The notes: generated by a model not told the origin, from the letters alone. Shown: positions 9,184-18,905, counted from the stretch's first letter. The stretch is 64,000 nt of DNA from Tepidibacillus fermentans (GCF_004342885.1 NZ_SMAB01000005.1:62001-126000); one strand, 5' to 3'. A program made the numbers and translations.

Positions 9184-10110
9184 CTATTTCATAAAGGTAT
9201 GAATGATTTGAATCACCGCTGGCCCTAGTACAATAATAAAAATGGCTGGGAAGATAAAAAAGACAAGCGGGAACAAAATTTTGATCGGTGCTTTCATTGC
9301 TTTTTCTTCTGCTCGTTGTCGTCGTTTTTGCCGCATATCTTCAGATTGAATCCGTAACACATTTCCTATCCGAATTCCTAATTGATCAGCTTGAATAATG
9401 GCACCAACAAATTGATTCATATCATCTGTGCTTGTTCGACTCCCAAGATTACGCAGTGCTTCGCGACGACTTTTTCCCATCTTCATCTCTTGTAGCATTT
9501 TATGAAACTCATCGGACAATATTCCTGAGGTCTTTTCCACGACTTTGACGATCGCCGCATCAAAACCAAGACCTGCCTCAACACTAACCGTTAAAATATC
9601 CAAAACATCGGGAAGTCCCTTTTCAATCGCCTGAATTCGTTCATCTTTTTTCCGCTTCAAATAAAAAATTGGAGCAAGATAACCGACAATCCAGCCGACG
9701 AGCGGTATTACAACCTTCAAAATCCTAGTCTCAAGAAACGATGCAAAGAAAGTAAACAGACTACCAAATCCAATCCAGAACACCATTCGCCATGTCATCC
9801 ATTCTTGAAGGGTCAAATGATGCGGATGTCCAGCAGCTGTGAGCATTTGTTGTTCCCTTAATTTTAGGGCATACGGCGTCCATTTCATAATTGACTTTTC
9901 TGCTTTATGGAACAGAGGTTTCAACAATCGTTCTTGGATAGGTAAGGAGTAAGGATCTTCCTCTCCTTTTTCTTCAGGCTGAGGTGCTTGAATCTCTTCA
10001 ATTCGTTTCGCCACTTTTAAGCGAGTTGTGAAGATCATTTTTAAAACCAAATAAAAAAAGGAAATAATGAGAATAGCTATCACTAATAAAAATAGAATCG
10101 GTTGATTCAT
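9184..10110 (-). CDS. tadC: Tad pilus inner-membrane platform protein TadC
   Basis: About 308 residues with a type II secretion F domain (T2SSF): LDILTVSVEAGLGFDAAIVKV followed by helices ending in FPLVFFIFPAIFIIVLGPAV. Membrane segments lie near residues 5–27, 108–150 and 275–300. TadB and TadC form the platform on which the TadA ATPase acts to assemble Flp pilins. The ATG at 10110 follows GAGGTG, which overlaps the end of tadB. Stop and start are virtually contiguous, indicating translational coupling. Confidence 0.9.
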   Translation of the reverse strand: MNQPILFLLVIAILIISFFYLVLKMIFTTRLKVAKRIEEIQAPQPEEKGEEDPYSLPIQERLLKPLFHKAEKSIMKWTPYALKLREQQMLTAAGHPHHLTLQEWMTWRMVFWIGFGSLFTFFASFLETRILKVVIPLVGWIVGYLAPIFYLKRKKDERIQAIEKGLPDVLDILTVSVEAGLGFDAAIVKVVEKTSGILSDEFHKMLQEMKMGKSRREALRNLGSRTSTDDMNQFVGAIIQADQLGIRIGNVLRIQSEDMRQKRRQRAEEKAMKAPIKILFPLVFFIFPAIFIIVLGPAVIQIIHTFMK

Positions 10111-10113
10111 CAA

Positions 10114-11094
10114 TCACACCTCAATACTTGTAATCTTTTTAATCAGCAAAGCACCAATAATTTGCCCCATAAATGCAAGGGTCATCATGGCCCATCCCAG
10201 AGGATTTACGAATAGAGGCTTGATATATTCTGGATTAGATAACCCAATAAAAATTCCTAGCCCAATCGGTAAAAGCATAAAAATTATCATGGACATTCTT
10301 CCTTGAGCCGTTAACGATTTTATTTCGCCTTGAATACGAATCCGTTCACGTATCGTTTCACCAATCGTATCTAAAATCTCGGATAGATTCCCTCCAACCT
10401 GTCTTTGAATTAACATTGCTGTAATGATTAAATCTAAATCTTGACTGTCGATTCGTTGGTTAAAATGAATTAAAGCATCTTCGGTTGGAACTCCAATCCG
10501 CATTTCTTGTAACATTCGTTGAATCTCTTCCGATAAAGGCGCAGACATTTCTTGGGATAAAAGTTCTAAGGATTGGATTAAAGAATACCCTGCCTTCAAA
10601 GAGTTGGAGATCATATTGATCATTTCTGGAAGTTGCATTTCTAATAATCGTTTTCGTTTCTTGATCTTATTCTTTAGCCATATTGAAGGAAAAATCCAAG
10701 TGATTCCTCCGAACCAGATTCCCCGTTCGATATGTCCACCTGCGATGATCGTTCCCACAATCCCACCAAATATAACAAATAGAAAGGTAAGTGACATAAA
10801 TTCCGATGATTTCATCAAAAGATTGGCTCGTTTTAGTTCCACTTGCAATTTTTCATCTAATATCCGTAACCATTTCAGATTGTAAAAAATTCTCTCAAAC
10901 AAACGAGCAAGAATAAAACTCTTTTCCTTTCTTTTTGCTTTTGCAGTTGTCTCTTCTGTTACTTGCCATTCCTTCTTCTCAATCTCATGCACCCGTTTGC
11001 GAATTCGACTTCTTCTTTGATCGAGATATTGCACCAACCAGAAAAAGAAACTAAAACTAAAGAAAAAGAAGCTGAGAAGGACGACCCATTTCAT
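10114..11094 (-). CDS. tadB: Tad pilus inner-membrane platform protein TadB
   Basis: About 326 residues. An N-terminal membrane anchor (VVLLSFFFFSFSFFFWLV) and a charged linker precede a T2SSF domain (INMISNSLKAGYSLIQSLEL) and two C-terminal membrane helices (MIIFMLLPIGLGIFIGL; WAMMTLAFMGQIIGALLI). This is the TadB architecture. The start MKWVVLLSF follows a GAGGGAG site. It is 34 bases downstream of tadA. Confidence 0.9.
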   Translation of the reverse strand: MKWVVLLSFFFFSFSFFFWLVQYLDQRRSRIRKRVHEIEKKEWQVTEETTAKAKRKEKSFILARLFERIFYNLKWLRILDEKLQVELKRANLLMKSSEFMSLTFLFVIFGGIVGTIIAGGHIERGIWFGGITWIFPSIWLKNKIKKRKRLLEMQLPEMINMISNSLKAGYSLIQSLELLSQEMSAPLSEEIQRMLQEMRIGVPTEDALIHFNQRIDSQDLDLIITAMLIQRQVGGNLSEILDTIGETIRERIRIQGEIKSLTAQGRMSMIIFMLLPIGLGIFIGLSNPEYIKPLFVNPLGWAMMTLAFMGQIIGALLIKKITSIEV

Positions 11095-11128
11095 CTTTAT
11101 CACTCCCTCGTTGTTCAAATTCACTCGT

Positions 11129-12481
11129 CTAATGAAATTGAAATAACTCCGTACCTATCGGGATACCAAAAGATTGGATCGTCTCTAATGATTTTGGAAC
11201 GATACCTGTTGGCTGGAACCTACCAATGACTCTTCCATCCGCATCCTTTCCTTGCTGTTTATAGACGAATATATCTTGTAATGTAATGATATCCCCTTCC
11301 ATCCCTAATACCTCAGTAATATGCGTAATCTTTCTTGAGCCATCCTTCATTCGATTTTGCTGAACGATTAAATCAATCGCGGAAGCAATTTGTTCTCGGA
11401 TCGCGCGTACAGGCAAATCCATCCCTGCCATTAGCACCATTGTTTCCAAACGAGCCAACATATCCCGAGGAGAATTGGCATGACCTGTGGTTAATGATCC
11501 ATCATGTCCAGTATTCATCGCTTGTAACATATCTAATGCTTCTCCACTTCTTACCTCGCCAACGACAATTCGATCCGGTCTCATCCGCAAACTGTTTCGA
11601 ACCAGATCTCTCATCGTAATTGCACCTTTCCCTTCAATGTTTGCAGGACGAGTCTCTAACGTAATAACATGATCTTGACGTAATTGAAGCTCTGCAGCAT
11701 CTTCAATGGTAACGATTCGTTCATCGGCAGGAATAAATGAGGATAAGACATTCAAGGTTGTTGTTTTCCCACTTCCTGTACCCCCAGAAACAACGATGTT
11801 CAACCTTGCTTTTACTGCTGCTTCGAGGAATTTTGCCATTTTCTCCGTTAAAGTACCAAAACGAATCAAATCTTCAATTTGAAACGGATCTTTGGAAAAC
11901 TTACGAATCGTAATACAAGGCCCTTTGATCGCAAGTGGTGGAATGATTGCATTCACCCTTGATCCATCGGGTAATCGTGCATCAACCATTGGCGAACTTT
12001 CGTCAATTCTTCGCCCAAGTGGAGAAACAATTTTTTCAATCACTCGCATGACATGGGCATCATCACGAAATTGAGCAGGTGCTAATTCAAGTTTTCCTCT
12101 CCGCTCCACATAGACCTGTTTCGCATGATTCACCATCACCTCAGAGATTTCATCATCTTTTAGTAATGCATTAATTGGGCCAAACCCGTTAATCTCAGCA
12201 AGCATATCCTCAATAATCGATTCTTTTTGCTGTCTTGTTAGTGGTTCTTCTTCCCCATTTAAAATCGATTCGATTAGTTTTCGGATCTCATCTTCATTTT
12301 CTGTCGACTCGTCAGTTAAGGGTTCACTCCCCAATTCTTCTAGCAATTTGTCATGAATTTTTCGTTTTAATTCTTTAAAGGGTTCTTCCGCTATGACCGT
12401 TTTTTCTGCAACGATCTTTTGTTTTTTTTGGTTTAGATCATGTTTTCCTTGCTCCCCTTGCAGTCGTTGAAGTAAGGACAT
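11129..12481 (-). CDS. tadA: Tad pilus assembly ATPase TadA/CpaF
   Basis: 450 residues of the type II/IV secretion ATPase family: an N-terminal helical domain, then [10 protein letters not shown], Walker [14 protein letters not shown] near residue 235, the Asp box [10 protein letters not shown], the Walker B region [16 protein letters not shown] and the His box [12 protein letters not shown]. It powers Flp pilus assembly and possibly retraction. A strong AGGAGGTG site precedes the ATG. It is followed directly by tadB and tadC. Confidence 0.95.
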   Translation of the reverse strand: MSLLQRLQGEQGKHDLNQKKQKIVAEKTVIAEEPFKELKRKIHDKLLEELGSEPLTDESTENEDEIRKLIESILNGEEEPLTRQQKESIIEDMLAEINGFGPINALLKDDEISEVMVNHAKQVYVERRGKLELAPAQFRDDAHVMRVIEKIVSPLGRRIDESSPMVDARLPDGSRVNAIIPPLAIKGPCITIRKFSKDPFQIEDLIRFGTLTEKMAKFLEAAVKARLNIVVSGGTGSGKTTTLNVLSSFIPADERIVTIEDAAELQLRQDHVITLETRPANIEGKGAITMRDLVRNSLRMRPDRIVVGEVRSGEALDMLQAMNTGHDGSLTTGHANSPRDMLARLETMVLMAGMDLPVRAIREQIASAIDLIVQQNRMKDGSRKITHITEVLGMEGDIITLQDIFVYKQQGKDADGRVIGRFQPTGIVPKSLETIQSFGIPIGTELFQFH

Positions 12482-12497
12482 ATCCCTTCACCTCCTG

Positions 12498-13709
12498 TTA
12501 TTTCCGTTTCTTTTTCCAGACAAATCGACTTAACCAAGACTCAGATTTACTCCGCTCATCTTCTGCGCTAATCATCTCAATCAATTTGTTCATTTGTTTT
12601 GCCCACTTGCTTCCTGGTTTCATCTCGATTAAGGGTTCGCCTCGATTAATCGATAGATCGGCATATTTATCTTCAGGTAGTAAGCTGTAAGGTTCCATTC
12701 CAAGAGCTGTCTTAATATCTTTCGGCTTGATCCCTGTATCTAGATCAGCTCGATTAATAATCAGTCTCACCCGATCTGTTGGATAATTGACGGCGTCCAT
12801 CACTTCTAGAACGGTTCGATTGTGTCGAAATACAGGTATATTTAACGTATTGACTAATAGTGTAAGATTGGATGAATCTAACGCAAGGACTGGATCTGTT
12901 AATTGTGCCGGTGTATCGACAATGACATAATCATGTGTTTCTTTTAAAAGTCGCAAGATTTTTTCTACATGTTTCCCTGTGACAACTTCACTTTGTTCTG
13001 GACGAAGCGGAGCCGCTAGTACGCGAACTCCTGAGTTGGTTTCATATAAATAAGAGAGAAGGGATTCTGCATCAAGCCTTTCAATTTCTTGAACCACGTG
13101 GTATATTGTCTCTTTCACTTTCAAGTTAAACATCGCTGCGATATCGCCAAACATTAGATCGAGATCAAGAACAACCACTTTTTTATTCCGTTGATTTAAG
13201 CCTGCAGCTAGATTTGCCGCAATCAAACTCTTGCCCACTCCGCCTTTCCCACTAAAAACCGTAATAATCTTTGGACTTTGGACATATCCTTGTTCTAAAA
13301 TTTGATGGGCATAAACTTGAACAGCCCGCTGTTTATTTTTCTCATACACTGTGATCACGGCTTGGATTAATTCATCAGGAGAAAAGGGTTTAATGAGAAA
13401 TTCCTTTGCTCCTGCTAACATTGCTTTACGCAGATAATCCTGTTCTCTTTGTACGGAAATGACAATCACATTAGCCGATGGGCATTTCAAACTAATTCTT
13501 TCTGTTGCCTGTATTCCATCCATATCTGGCATATTGATATCCATCAAGATAATATCTGGTTTATATTTACATGCAAAATCAATCGCTTGGAAGCCGTTCT
13601 CTGCTTCAGCAACGACATCGATCCGGCTCTCAAAGGACAAAGCCTTGCGTAGATTCATTCTTGTTTCCTCTATATCATCAACGATTAACACCCGTATCCA
13701 ATCTGTCAT
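12498..13709 (-). CDS. tadZ: TadZ/CpaE: receiver domain fused to ParA/MinD-like ATPase
   Basis: About 403 residues. The N-terminal response-regulator receiver domain (VLIVDDIEETRMNL; phosphoacceptor region [19 protein letters not shown]) keeps its key Asp. From about residue 150 a MinD/ParA ATPase follows with the deviant Walker A VFSGKGGVGKS and VVLDLDLMFGD. TadZ proteins localise Tad machinery at a cell pole. The intact phospho-site suggests input from a histidine kinase, which is inference. The ATG at 13709 follows AGGGGTG by six bases. Confidence 0.9.
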   Translation of the reverse strand: MTDWIRVLIVDDIEETRMNLRKALSFESRIDVVAEAENGFQAIDFACKYKPDIILMDINMPDMDGIQATERISLKCPSANVIVISVQREQDYLRKAMLAGAKEFLIKPFSPDELIQAVITVYEKNKQRAVQVYAHQILEQGYVQSPKIITVFSGKGGVGKSLIAANLAAGLNQRNKKVVVLDLDLMFGDIAAMFNLKVKETIYHVVQEIERLDAESLLSYLYETNSGVRVLAAPLRPEQSEVVTGKHVEKILRLLKETHDYVIVDTPAQLTDPVLALDSSNLTLLVNTLNIPVFRHNRTVLEVMDAVNYPTDRVRLIINRADLDTGIKPKDIKTALGMEPYSLLPEDKYADLSINRGEPLIEMKPGSKWAKQMNKLIEMISAEDERSKSESWLSRFVWKKKRK

Positions 13710-13720
13710 CGTGATCACCC

Positions 13721-14452
13721 CTAAGGTGTAAAAAGATTTTGATTCGTTATGCCACCTGTTTGTGGCTGATCCTGTTCATTGATCGGTCTTAAAATCAGTC
13801 GAATGCTACCTCTTTCTTCTGTGAAGGTTAACCGTTCCGCATCATGTGGCTTTACCGCTAATGTAACCGTCTCAATTTGTTTTTTCTCTTTTTCTCCTCC
13901 TTGCTTTTCATCTGTTTGATTTCCCACAGCCAAAACCAGTACATTTTGTAAGATAATTTTCGATACATCTTTTTCTGGAGAAGCTCCTTGCATGATCTTC
14001 TGATCAAAGGTTCCTATCACATCCACATAATCCCCTGATTCAATAAATCCACCAACACCCATTACTGAACTGTATTGTAAGGTAATCGCTCGATACCCTT
14101 TTGGAACAGAATAAGCTAAATGAGTTTTCTGATATTCTTGATCTGCTAATCGTTGATTGACAATCGGCTCTCCAGAGTAGATGGTTTCCTTTACCGTCTT
14201 TCCAAGAATATCTTTTATATCTGTATATGTAGACTCCGATAAGGCACTAACCTTTAGTCCTTTCATTTCTACCATTTCTTTTGTAATCTTTGTTTTCGGT
14301 TGAATCGTTACTTTTGCTACGACTACTTTTTTCGTTGGTTCAAGTGACTGATTCACCGTTTCTACCTTTGATAAATAAAAATAGATGAAAAAGGTAGTAG
14401 TAAGTCCAAGAAATAACGCGAGCAAGAATAAGTGTCGATTGGTCACTTTCAT
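13721..14452 (-). CDS. cpaB: CpaB/RcpC-like Flp pilus assembly protein (SAF domain)
   Basis: 243 residues. An N-terminal membrane anchor (residues 8–27) is followed by a SAF-type domain (VVVAKVTIQPKTKITKEMVE and SGEPIVNQRLAD) and a beta-rich region (SGDYVDVIGTFD). This matches CpaB/RcpC, which in diderms supports the secretin. In this monoderm its outer role must differ, probably helping the pilus cross the wall. A GGGGAGAG site precedes the ATG. Confidence 0.87.
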   Translation of the reverse strand: MKVTNRHLFLLALFLGLTTTFFIYFYLSKVETVNQSLEPTKKVVVAKVTIQPKTKITKEMVEMKGLKVSALSESTYTDIKDILGKTVKETIYSGEPIVNQRLADQEYQKTHLAYSVPKGYRAITLQYSSVMGVGGFIESGDYVDVIGTFDQKIMQGASPEKDVSKIILQNVLVLAVGNQTDEKQGGEKEKKQIETVTLAVKPHDAERLTFTEERGSIRLILRPINEQDQPQTGGITNQNLFTP

Positions 14453-14465
14453 CTCTTTCTCTCCC

Positions 14466-15392
14466 CTACTTGACTAATTTCACCGCATATAATCCTGAAT
14501 CTTTCGTGTTTTCATCATCCCAATCACCAGAGTAGATGTTTTTCATAAACCTTCCTGTAACATAGGAATCATTTCCATTGCCACCTACATTTTCAATATA
14601 GAAGGATGCAAACCCGATAATTTTTACCGTTTCTCTTCCGTTTAAATTCAAACTCTCGATAACAGGAAGGTAGATGATCCGTTTACAGTTTCGATTTTTT
14701 TTGGCTAAGTCATAGGTTTGGCATTCAGAATCATAAGCATCAAGATTGATTCGTTCCTTAATGACCCGTTCTGTTGGCCCTGACATATTACCTGTTTCCG
14801 TCTTTACTGAATCATTAATACTAAGTTTACTAATGTAACCATTTAATAGATTATTCTCATAATTAGAAGCCCCCGTCCCACCAAGTGCTAATGGACCGAA
14901 ATTCCCATTGGCTACGTTGAACGGGTCGTATTTTAAGGTATATAAGGAACCAAATTGAAAACCATAATCTTCTGCATTAGGGTTAGGCGCTACTACTGAT
15001 AATGGTACAATGCCTTTTGCACCCGAAAGTGGCTTAATCTGTGCTGTAGCAGTCGATTCTACTAATACATGATCAAAACCAAAAATTTTGGCAAAGAAAA
15101 ATGGAACATCTCGCTTTCCAGCAACAGTAATTTTATGGTTGTCCACATTAACCGTAATGGATGGATCCATCACGCCATTTTCATTGGCAAATTGAATCGC
15201 GGTTTCTTTTGCCTGTTCAGCTCCATTTACCAATTCCTGTGCTCCTGAGATGGCAGCAGCATCAACCGCATCAGATAACTTCTGTTTTTCTAACATTAGA
15301 TTCCCTAAATCGATGACCATCGCCGTCATTCCTAGAATGACAATCATGGCAAATAACATCATGATCGATATATTCCCTTTTTGGTTATTCAA
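14466..15392 (-). CDS. TadG-like pilus protein (TadE/G-like N-terminus)
   Basis: About 308 residues. The N-terminus (NNQKGNISIMMLFAMIVILG) has the pilin-like hydrophobic helix of the Tad/TadG family, then DAVDAAAISGAQELVNGA, the conserved TadG segment. The rest is an extracellular beta-rich domain without a von Willebrand factor A motif that I can see. The only good start is a TTG at 15392 that overlaps the last eight bases of tadE, implying translational coupling. It may be a minor pilin or tip component. Confidence 0.82.
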   Translation of the reverse strand: MNNQKGNISIMMLFAMIVILGMTAMVIDLGNLMLEKQKLSDAVDAAAISGAQELVNGAEQAKETAIQFANENGVMDPSITVNVDNHKITVAGKRDVPFFFAKIFGFDHVLVESTATAQIKPLSGAKGIVPLSVVAPNPNAEDYGFQFGSLYTLKYDPFNVANGNFGPLALGGTGASNYENNLLNGYISKLSINDSVKTETGNMSGPTERVIKERINLDAYDSECQTYDLAKKNRNCKRIIYLPVIESLNLNGRETVKIIGFASFYIENVGGNGNDSYVTGRFMKNIYSGDWDDENTKDSGLYAVKLVK

Positions 15393-15789
15393 CTCGCATC
15401 ACCGTCTTTGCCGTTATCGGAAAAGGATTGGGTAAAAGCTCTCCCCATATTGGGCCCCATAATGGGACTTTATAATCAATCTTCACTTCCACCTTCTCCC
15501 CTCTTTGGCGATACTCGTAAGCTGGGGAGATGGTAACTACAAGATTTGTTGGTTCTAAGGAATAGGTTTTTTCATCAATGATTTGCCTTATCTCGGTATC
15601 TGTCGCCCACACGGAACCATATCTTGCTCCATCTCTTGAAGCATTTTCAATCAGAAGATACGCATAAAAGATATGTCCAAATTCAATAATTCCTAGTAAT
15701 AGAAGAAGAAGGATCGGAATCACTAGGGTAAATTCTACTAAGGATTGCCCCTCTTCCCCTTTGATCCGTTTTCGTAATCTCTTAATCAC
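15385..15789 (-). CDS. TadE-like pseudopilin
   Basis: 134 residues. A basic leader ends at GEEGQSLVEFTLVIPI, where the G/XXXXE prepilin cleavage pattern and hydrophobic helix (about residues 17–45) match TadE. It is followed by ENASRDGARYGSVWA, a common TadE segment. Processing would need a TadV/CpaA prepilin peptidase, which is not encoded in this window. It overlaps the TadG-like gene and lies 145 bases downstream of the major pilin gene. Confidence 0.88.
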   Translation of the reverse strand: MIKRLRKRIKGEEGQSLVEFTLVIPILLLLLLGIIEFGHIFYAYLLIENASRDGARYGSVWATDTEIRQIIDEKTYSLEPTNLVVTISPAYEYRQRGEKVEVKIDYKVPLWGPIWGELLPNPFPITAKTVMRVE

Positions 15790-15934
15790 TCTTCTAACCT
15801 CCGATTCTCATAAGAGGTTTACTATTCTATAAAAGAAGCGCCTTCCGTCCTGTAAATAAGGCCCTACTTCGGATAGTAGGACCTTTCATAGGGTTAATAG
15901 AGATAATAATAAATTATTGCATGATCATTCCTTT

Positions 15935-16144
15935 TTATTGTTGGAGACTAGAGGTAACATTGGTGAACAAATCCCTAATACTAGTACCCATTAACGATAA
16001 CGCTCCAATCACCACGACTGCAATCAGAGCAATGATTAAACCGTATTCTACCATACCTTGTCCAGCTTCATTTTCTAAAGATTTCTTTGCCCTTGACTTC
16101 CAATCCAACTGTTTCACCCATAATTTTGTGAAAAACTTTTTCAT
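15935..16144 (-). CDS. flp: Flp family type IVb major pilin
   Basis: About 69 residues: a basic leader (MKKFFTKLW...), then ENEAGQGMVEYGLIIALIAV. Cleavage after the Gly of AG places Glu at +5 and Tyr at +6, the Flp pilin hallmark. The hydrophobic helix continues to about residue 53 and the tail is short. The start follows AGGAGG and makes a normal Flp leader; the open frame extending upstream lies inside the leader RNA. First gene of the Tad operon, behind a riboswitch. Confidence 0.93.
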   Translation of the reverse strand: MKKFFTKLWVKQLDWKSRAKKSLENEAGQGMVEYGLIIALIAVVVIGALSLMGTSIRDLFTNVTSSLQQ

Positions 16145-16231
16145 TTGACCATTCCTCCTTTTTAATATCGGCTCATTATGAATTCGGAGTAGCACAGATG
16201 GTGCGCAAATGGTCTGACTGCTAAGTCTAAG

Positions 16232-16260
16232 AAAAAAACTCCTCACATTGCTGAGGAGTT
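16232..16260 (-). terminator. Intrinsic terminator of the riboswitch expression platform
   Basis: In the minus direction AACTCCTCA and TGAGGAGTT pair around a GCAATG-type loop and are followed by a run of seven T. It lies between the c-di-GMP aptamer and the flp start, so it should set read-through into the Tad operon. The segment TCAGCAA inside the terminator can pair with TTGCTGA at the 3' edge of the aptamer, giving a possible antiterminator. Confidence 0.85.
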
Positions 16261-16276
16261 CGTCTATGTAACGAAG

Positions 16277-16366
16277 CAATCAGCAACCTGGCAATCATCG
16301 TTCATATGAACCTTAGACCCATGGCTTTGCGTCCTACCCTTTCGAGTAGTTTGCCTTTATTGATTG
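16277..16366 (-). ncRNA. Cyclic di-GMP-I (GEMM-I) riboswitch
   Basis: Read on the minus strand, the leader contains GGCAAACTACTCGAAAGGGT, then GGACGCAAAGCCATGGGTCT and GATTGCCAGGTTGC. These are the conserved GEMM-I blocks: the GAAA tetraloop, the GACGCAAAGC core and the CAGGT receptor side. CAATCA and TGATTG close the P1 stem. It precedes an intrinsic terminator and the flp pilin gene, so c-di-GMP should tune the whole Tad operon. The class assignment is by motif recognition; covariance scoring was not possible. Confidence 0.93.
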
Positions 16367-16525
16367 TTTTCTTTTGAGCCTTTCTTTACTTTAATTGTAC
16401 GAAGAAATATAGGGTTTGTTATCTTTCTAACTTCCTATTTTTTACTAGGTAAAAACACATGTTTTCTGTACTTATATCCAAAAATTCAGGCAATTAAGTC
16501 CCTATTCCCTGCTCTCATTGACCTA

Positions 16526-16975
16526 TCAGGATACTCGAATCGCTGAATTTGCCCCATGTTTGTTCCTTTTGTCATAATCCATAAGATCAATAATTTCCAC
16601 TTGTTCACCATTTCTACATATTTCTTCTATCTTTCTTCCTATGATCTCTTCTTTTTCAGCCATTTCCTGTTCTAGGATCAACTTTACTTGAAAAGATTGG
16701 TGGTGCAATCGTTGGATAATTGCAAATGTGTCATCGCTTGAACCAAAGTCAATGATTGTCATTTTGATGGGTTTCCCATCGATACATTGCCAAAACCAAA
16801 GCGAACGAATCACCCATTCAATAATCGATTGATTATCTTTTGCTAAGATCAGGTAATGGGAATTATTGCTTCCTGTTTTTTTTGCTAATTTCATACAAAA
16901 ATAGGAATAAAAAAGTTTAAAGCCAAGTAGAATGATTCCATAGAGGCATATGGTCCATAAAACTAAAGAAAGCAT
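16526..16975 (-). CDS. Small membrane-anchored protein with GT2-like motif, unknown function
   Basis: 149 residues. A hydrophobic N-terminal segment (about residues 3–27) is followed by a short alpha/beta stretch in which MTIIDFGSSDDTFAIIQRL resembles the nucleotide-binding DXGSXDDT motif of GT-A glycosyltransferases. The domain is far too short (GT2 enzymes exceed 220 residues) and lacks a visible DXD and catalytic base, so an active transferase is doubtful. A strong AAGGAGGGGG site precedes the ATG. It lies between degU and the Tad leader. I do not recognise the family. Confidence 0.7.
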   Translation of the reverse strand: MLSLVLWTICLYGIILLGFKLFYSYFCMKLAKKTGSNNSHYLILAKDNQSIIEWVIRSLWFWQCIDGKPIKMTIIDFGSSDDTFAIIQRLHHQSFQVKLILEQEMAEKEEIIGRKIEEICRNGEQVEIIDLMDYDKRNKHGANSAIRVS

Positions 16976-17044
16976 AGTGGCCCCCTCCTTAGTAGAGTAT
17001 ATGCCCCTATGCCTTATCTGGTTCGAGAAACGTTTTCTATTGGA

Positions 17045-17746
17045 TTACGAAATGTGAACCCAACCATTTTTAATCGCTGTAATTACCGCTTGTGTGCGAT
17101 CTTGGACATTCATCTTTTGTAATATACTACTCACATGATTTTTTACCGTTTTTTCACTGATAAATAATTTCTCACCAATCTGGCGATTACTATTTCCCTC
17201 TGCCAAGAGTTGAAGGACCTCAATCTCCCGTGGGGTTAATATGAGACGCCAATCGAGTGATTTGTCGATAAAAACGGATTCATGTTGAGAACCATGAAGC
17301 TCTTTATTACTTAGTCGACGATATTCTTCAATCACTTTCCCCGTGACTTGTGGATGAATATAGGCGTTTCCTTTTGCCACAGAACGAATCGCTTGAATTA
17401 AAGTCTCTGCTTCCATATCTTTTAATAAGTAGCCAGAAGCCCCTGCTCTTAATGTCTCAAATACATACCCTTCATCATCATGAATGGATAATATAATCAC
17501 TTTGGATTTCGGAAAAATCTCTTTCACTTTTCTGGTTGCCTCAACTCCATTCATATTCGGCATATTGATATCCATCAAGATCACATCTAGCGTAACACCA
17601 TGATATTGGTTTAGAATTCCTTGTCCATCTGAACATTCGGCAATCACTTCCATATCTTCTTCTAAATTAATAATCCGTTTGATTCCTTCACGGAAAAGTT
17701 GATGGTCATCCGCGATTAAAATACGAATTTTACTTTTTGAGTTCAT
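17045..17746 (-). CDS. degU: Response regulator DegU
   Basis: About 233 residues. The receiver domain has [15 protein letters not shown], phospho-Asp region [14 protein letters not shown], Thr/Ser switch and Lys in [10 protein letters not shown]. The C-terminal LuxR/NarL helix-turn-helix is [20 protein letters not shown] then [16 protein letters not shown]. Order and overlap with DegS identify it as DegU, which in bacilli governs exoenzymes, competence and motility. The start lies inside the last codons of degS (17-base overlap), so the two are coupled. Confidence 0.94.
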   Translation of the reverse strand: MNSKSKIRILIADDHQLFREGIKRIINLEEDMEVIAECSDGQGILNQYHGVTLDVILMDINMPNMNGVEATRKVKEIFPKSKVIILSIHDDEGYVFETLRAGASGYLLKDMEAETLIQAIRSVAKGNAYIHPQVTGKVIEEYRRLSNKELHGSQHESVFIDKSLDWRLILTPREIEVLQLLAEGNSNRQIGEKLFISEKTVKNHVSSILQKMNVQDRTQAVITAIKNGWVHIS

Positions 17747-18905
17747 TGGTCTTTTCCTCACCCTCCTTGATTTGAATGACAAAGGTTACGGTGGTACCTT
17801 TATTTTTTTCTGACTGAATATCCATTTTACCTTCTAATAGTTGTACTCTTTCTTTCATCCCCATTAAGCCAAAGTGATCACGTTCTCTATTTAGTCGATC
17901 TTCGGAAAAGCCTACGCCATCATCTTTTACCATTACTTTAATCAAATTATCCTGCAAATCGACATGAACACTAACATTTGAAGCATTCGCATGTTTGACC
18001 ACATTATTTAGAGCTTCTTGAATCAAACGAAAAATGGCGACCTCCATCATGGATGGTAAACGGCGTTCCCTTCCTGTTAACTTTAGCTCTAAATTGAAAT
18101 TCTCTCGAGCTGCCAGTTCTTGAGTATATTTGCGTAGAGTTGGAAATAAACCTAAATCATCTAACGCCATCGGTCGCAAGTCAAAAATAATTTTACGAAC
18201 ATCAGCTAAACTCTGCCGCACCATATCCTTTAAATCTCGTAATTCTTGCATGGCTTGATCCATTTGTTGATGGTGAAGGAAGCGTTCTGCAATTTCTGTT
18301 CGCAATACCACATTGGCCATCGATTGAGCAGGGCCGTCATGAATCTCTCTTGCTACCCGCTTACGTTCTTCCTCTTGGGCCTGAATAATTTTCAAACCAT
18401 ACAATTGACGGTATTGTGCCGATTCAATCACTTCTGAAACTTTAAATAAATCGCCAGATAAATAGTCAAAAACGACTCCAATCTGGGTCATCAATACCTC
18501 TGCTCGCTCAATCATGAATTCTATATTTCGTAAACTGAGTTGCAATTCATTGCGGCGAGCTTTTAGATTCCCTTCTCGTTCCCTTGTGATATATAAACGA
18601 ACTTGAAGTTCATTTGCCTCTTCATATGCCCTTTGAATGTCTTCTTCTGTAAACTTTTTAAAATTACGACTTACATGAGCCAAATTCATTCTTGCTCGAC
18701 GATATTTTTCTTCTAAATGATCAACCTCATCAATCACTTTCTTTGTTTCTATATTTAATAACTCTAATTTTTGCAGCAATTTTTCTTTATCTGCCCTTGA
18801 ATTTTCAGTAATTTCAAAGATTTGTTTTTTGCTGTTTTCGATGGCTTCAATCGTTTTTTTTAACACCCTTTCTAAACTTTGACCATCAAAATCTTTCTGT
18901 ATCAA
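17730..18905 (-). CDS. degS: Sensor histidine kinase DegS
   Basis: 391 residues with no membrane segment. A long N-terminal coiled coil (roughly 1–170) is followed by the HisKA_3 dimerisation helix with phospho-accepting His in [15 protein letters not shown]. The HATPase_c domain has NNVVKHANA (N box), DDGVGFS (G1) and [12 protein letters not shown] (G2). This is the soluble DegS architecture (B. subtilis DegS 385 residues). The apparent start is a TTG at 18905 with a modest GGGGTG site. Confidence 0.93.
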   Translation of the reverse strand: MIQKDFDGQSLERVLKKTIEAIENSKKQIFEITENSRADKEKLLQKLELLNIETKKVIDEVDHLEEKYRRARMNLAHVSRNFKKFTEEDIQRAYEEANELQVRLYITREREGNLKARRNELQLSLRNIEFMIERAEVLMTQIGVVFDYLSGDLFKVSEVIESAQYRQLYGLKIIQAQEEERKRVAREIHDGPAQSMANVVLRTEIAERFLHHQQMDQAMQELRDLKDMVRQSLADVRKIIFDLRPMALDDLGLFPTLRKYTQELAARENFNLELKLTGRERRLPSMMEVAIFRLIQEALNNVVKHANASNVSVHVDLQDNLIKVMVKDDGVGFSEDRLNRERDHFGLMGMKERVQLLEGKMDIQSEKNKGTTVTFVIQIKEGEEKTNELKK

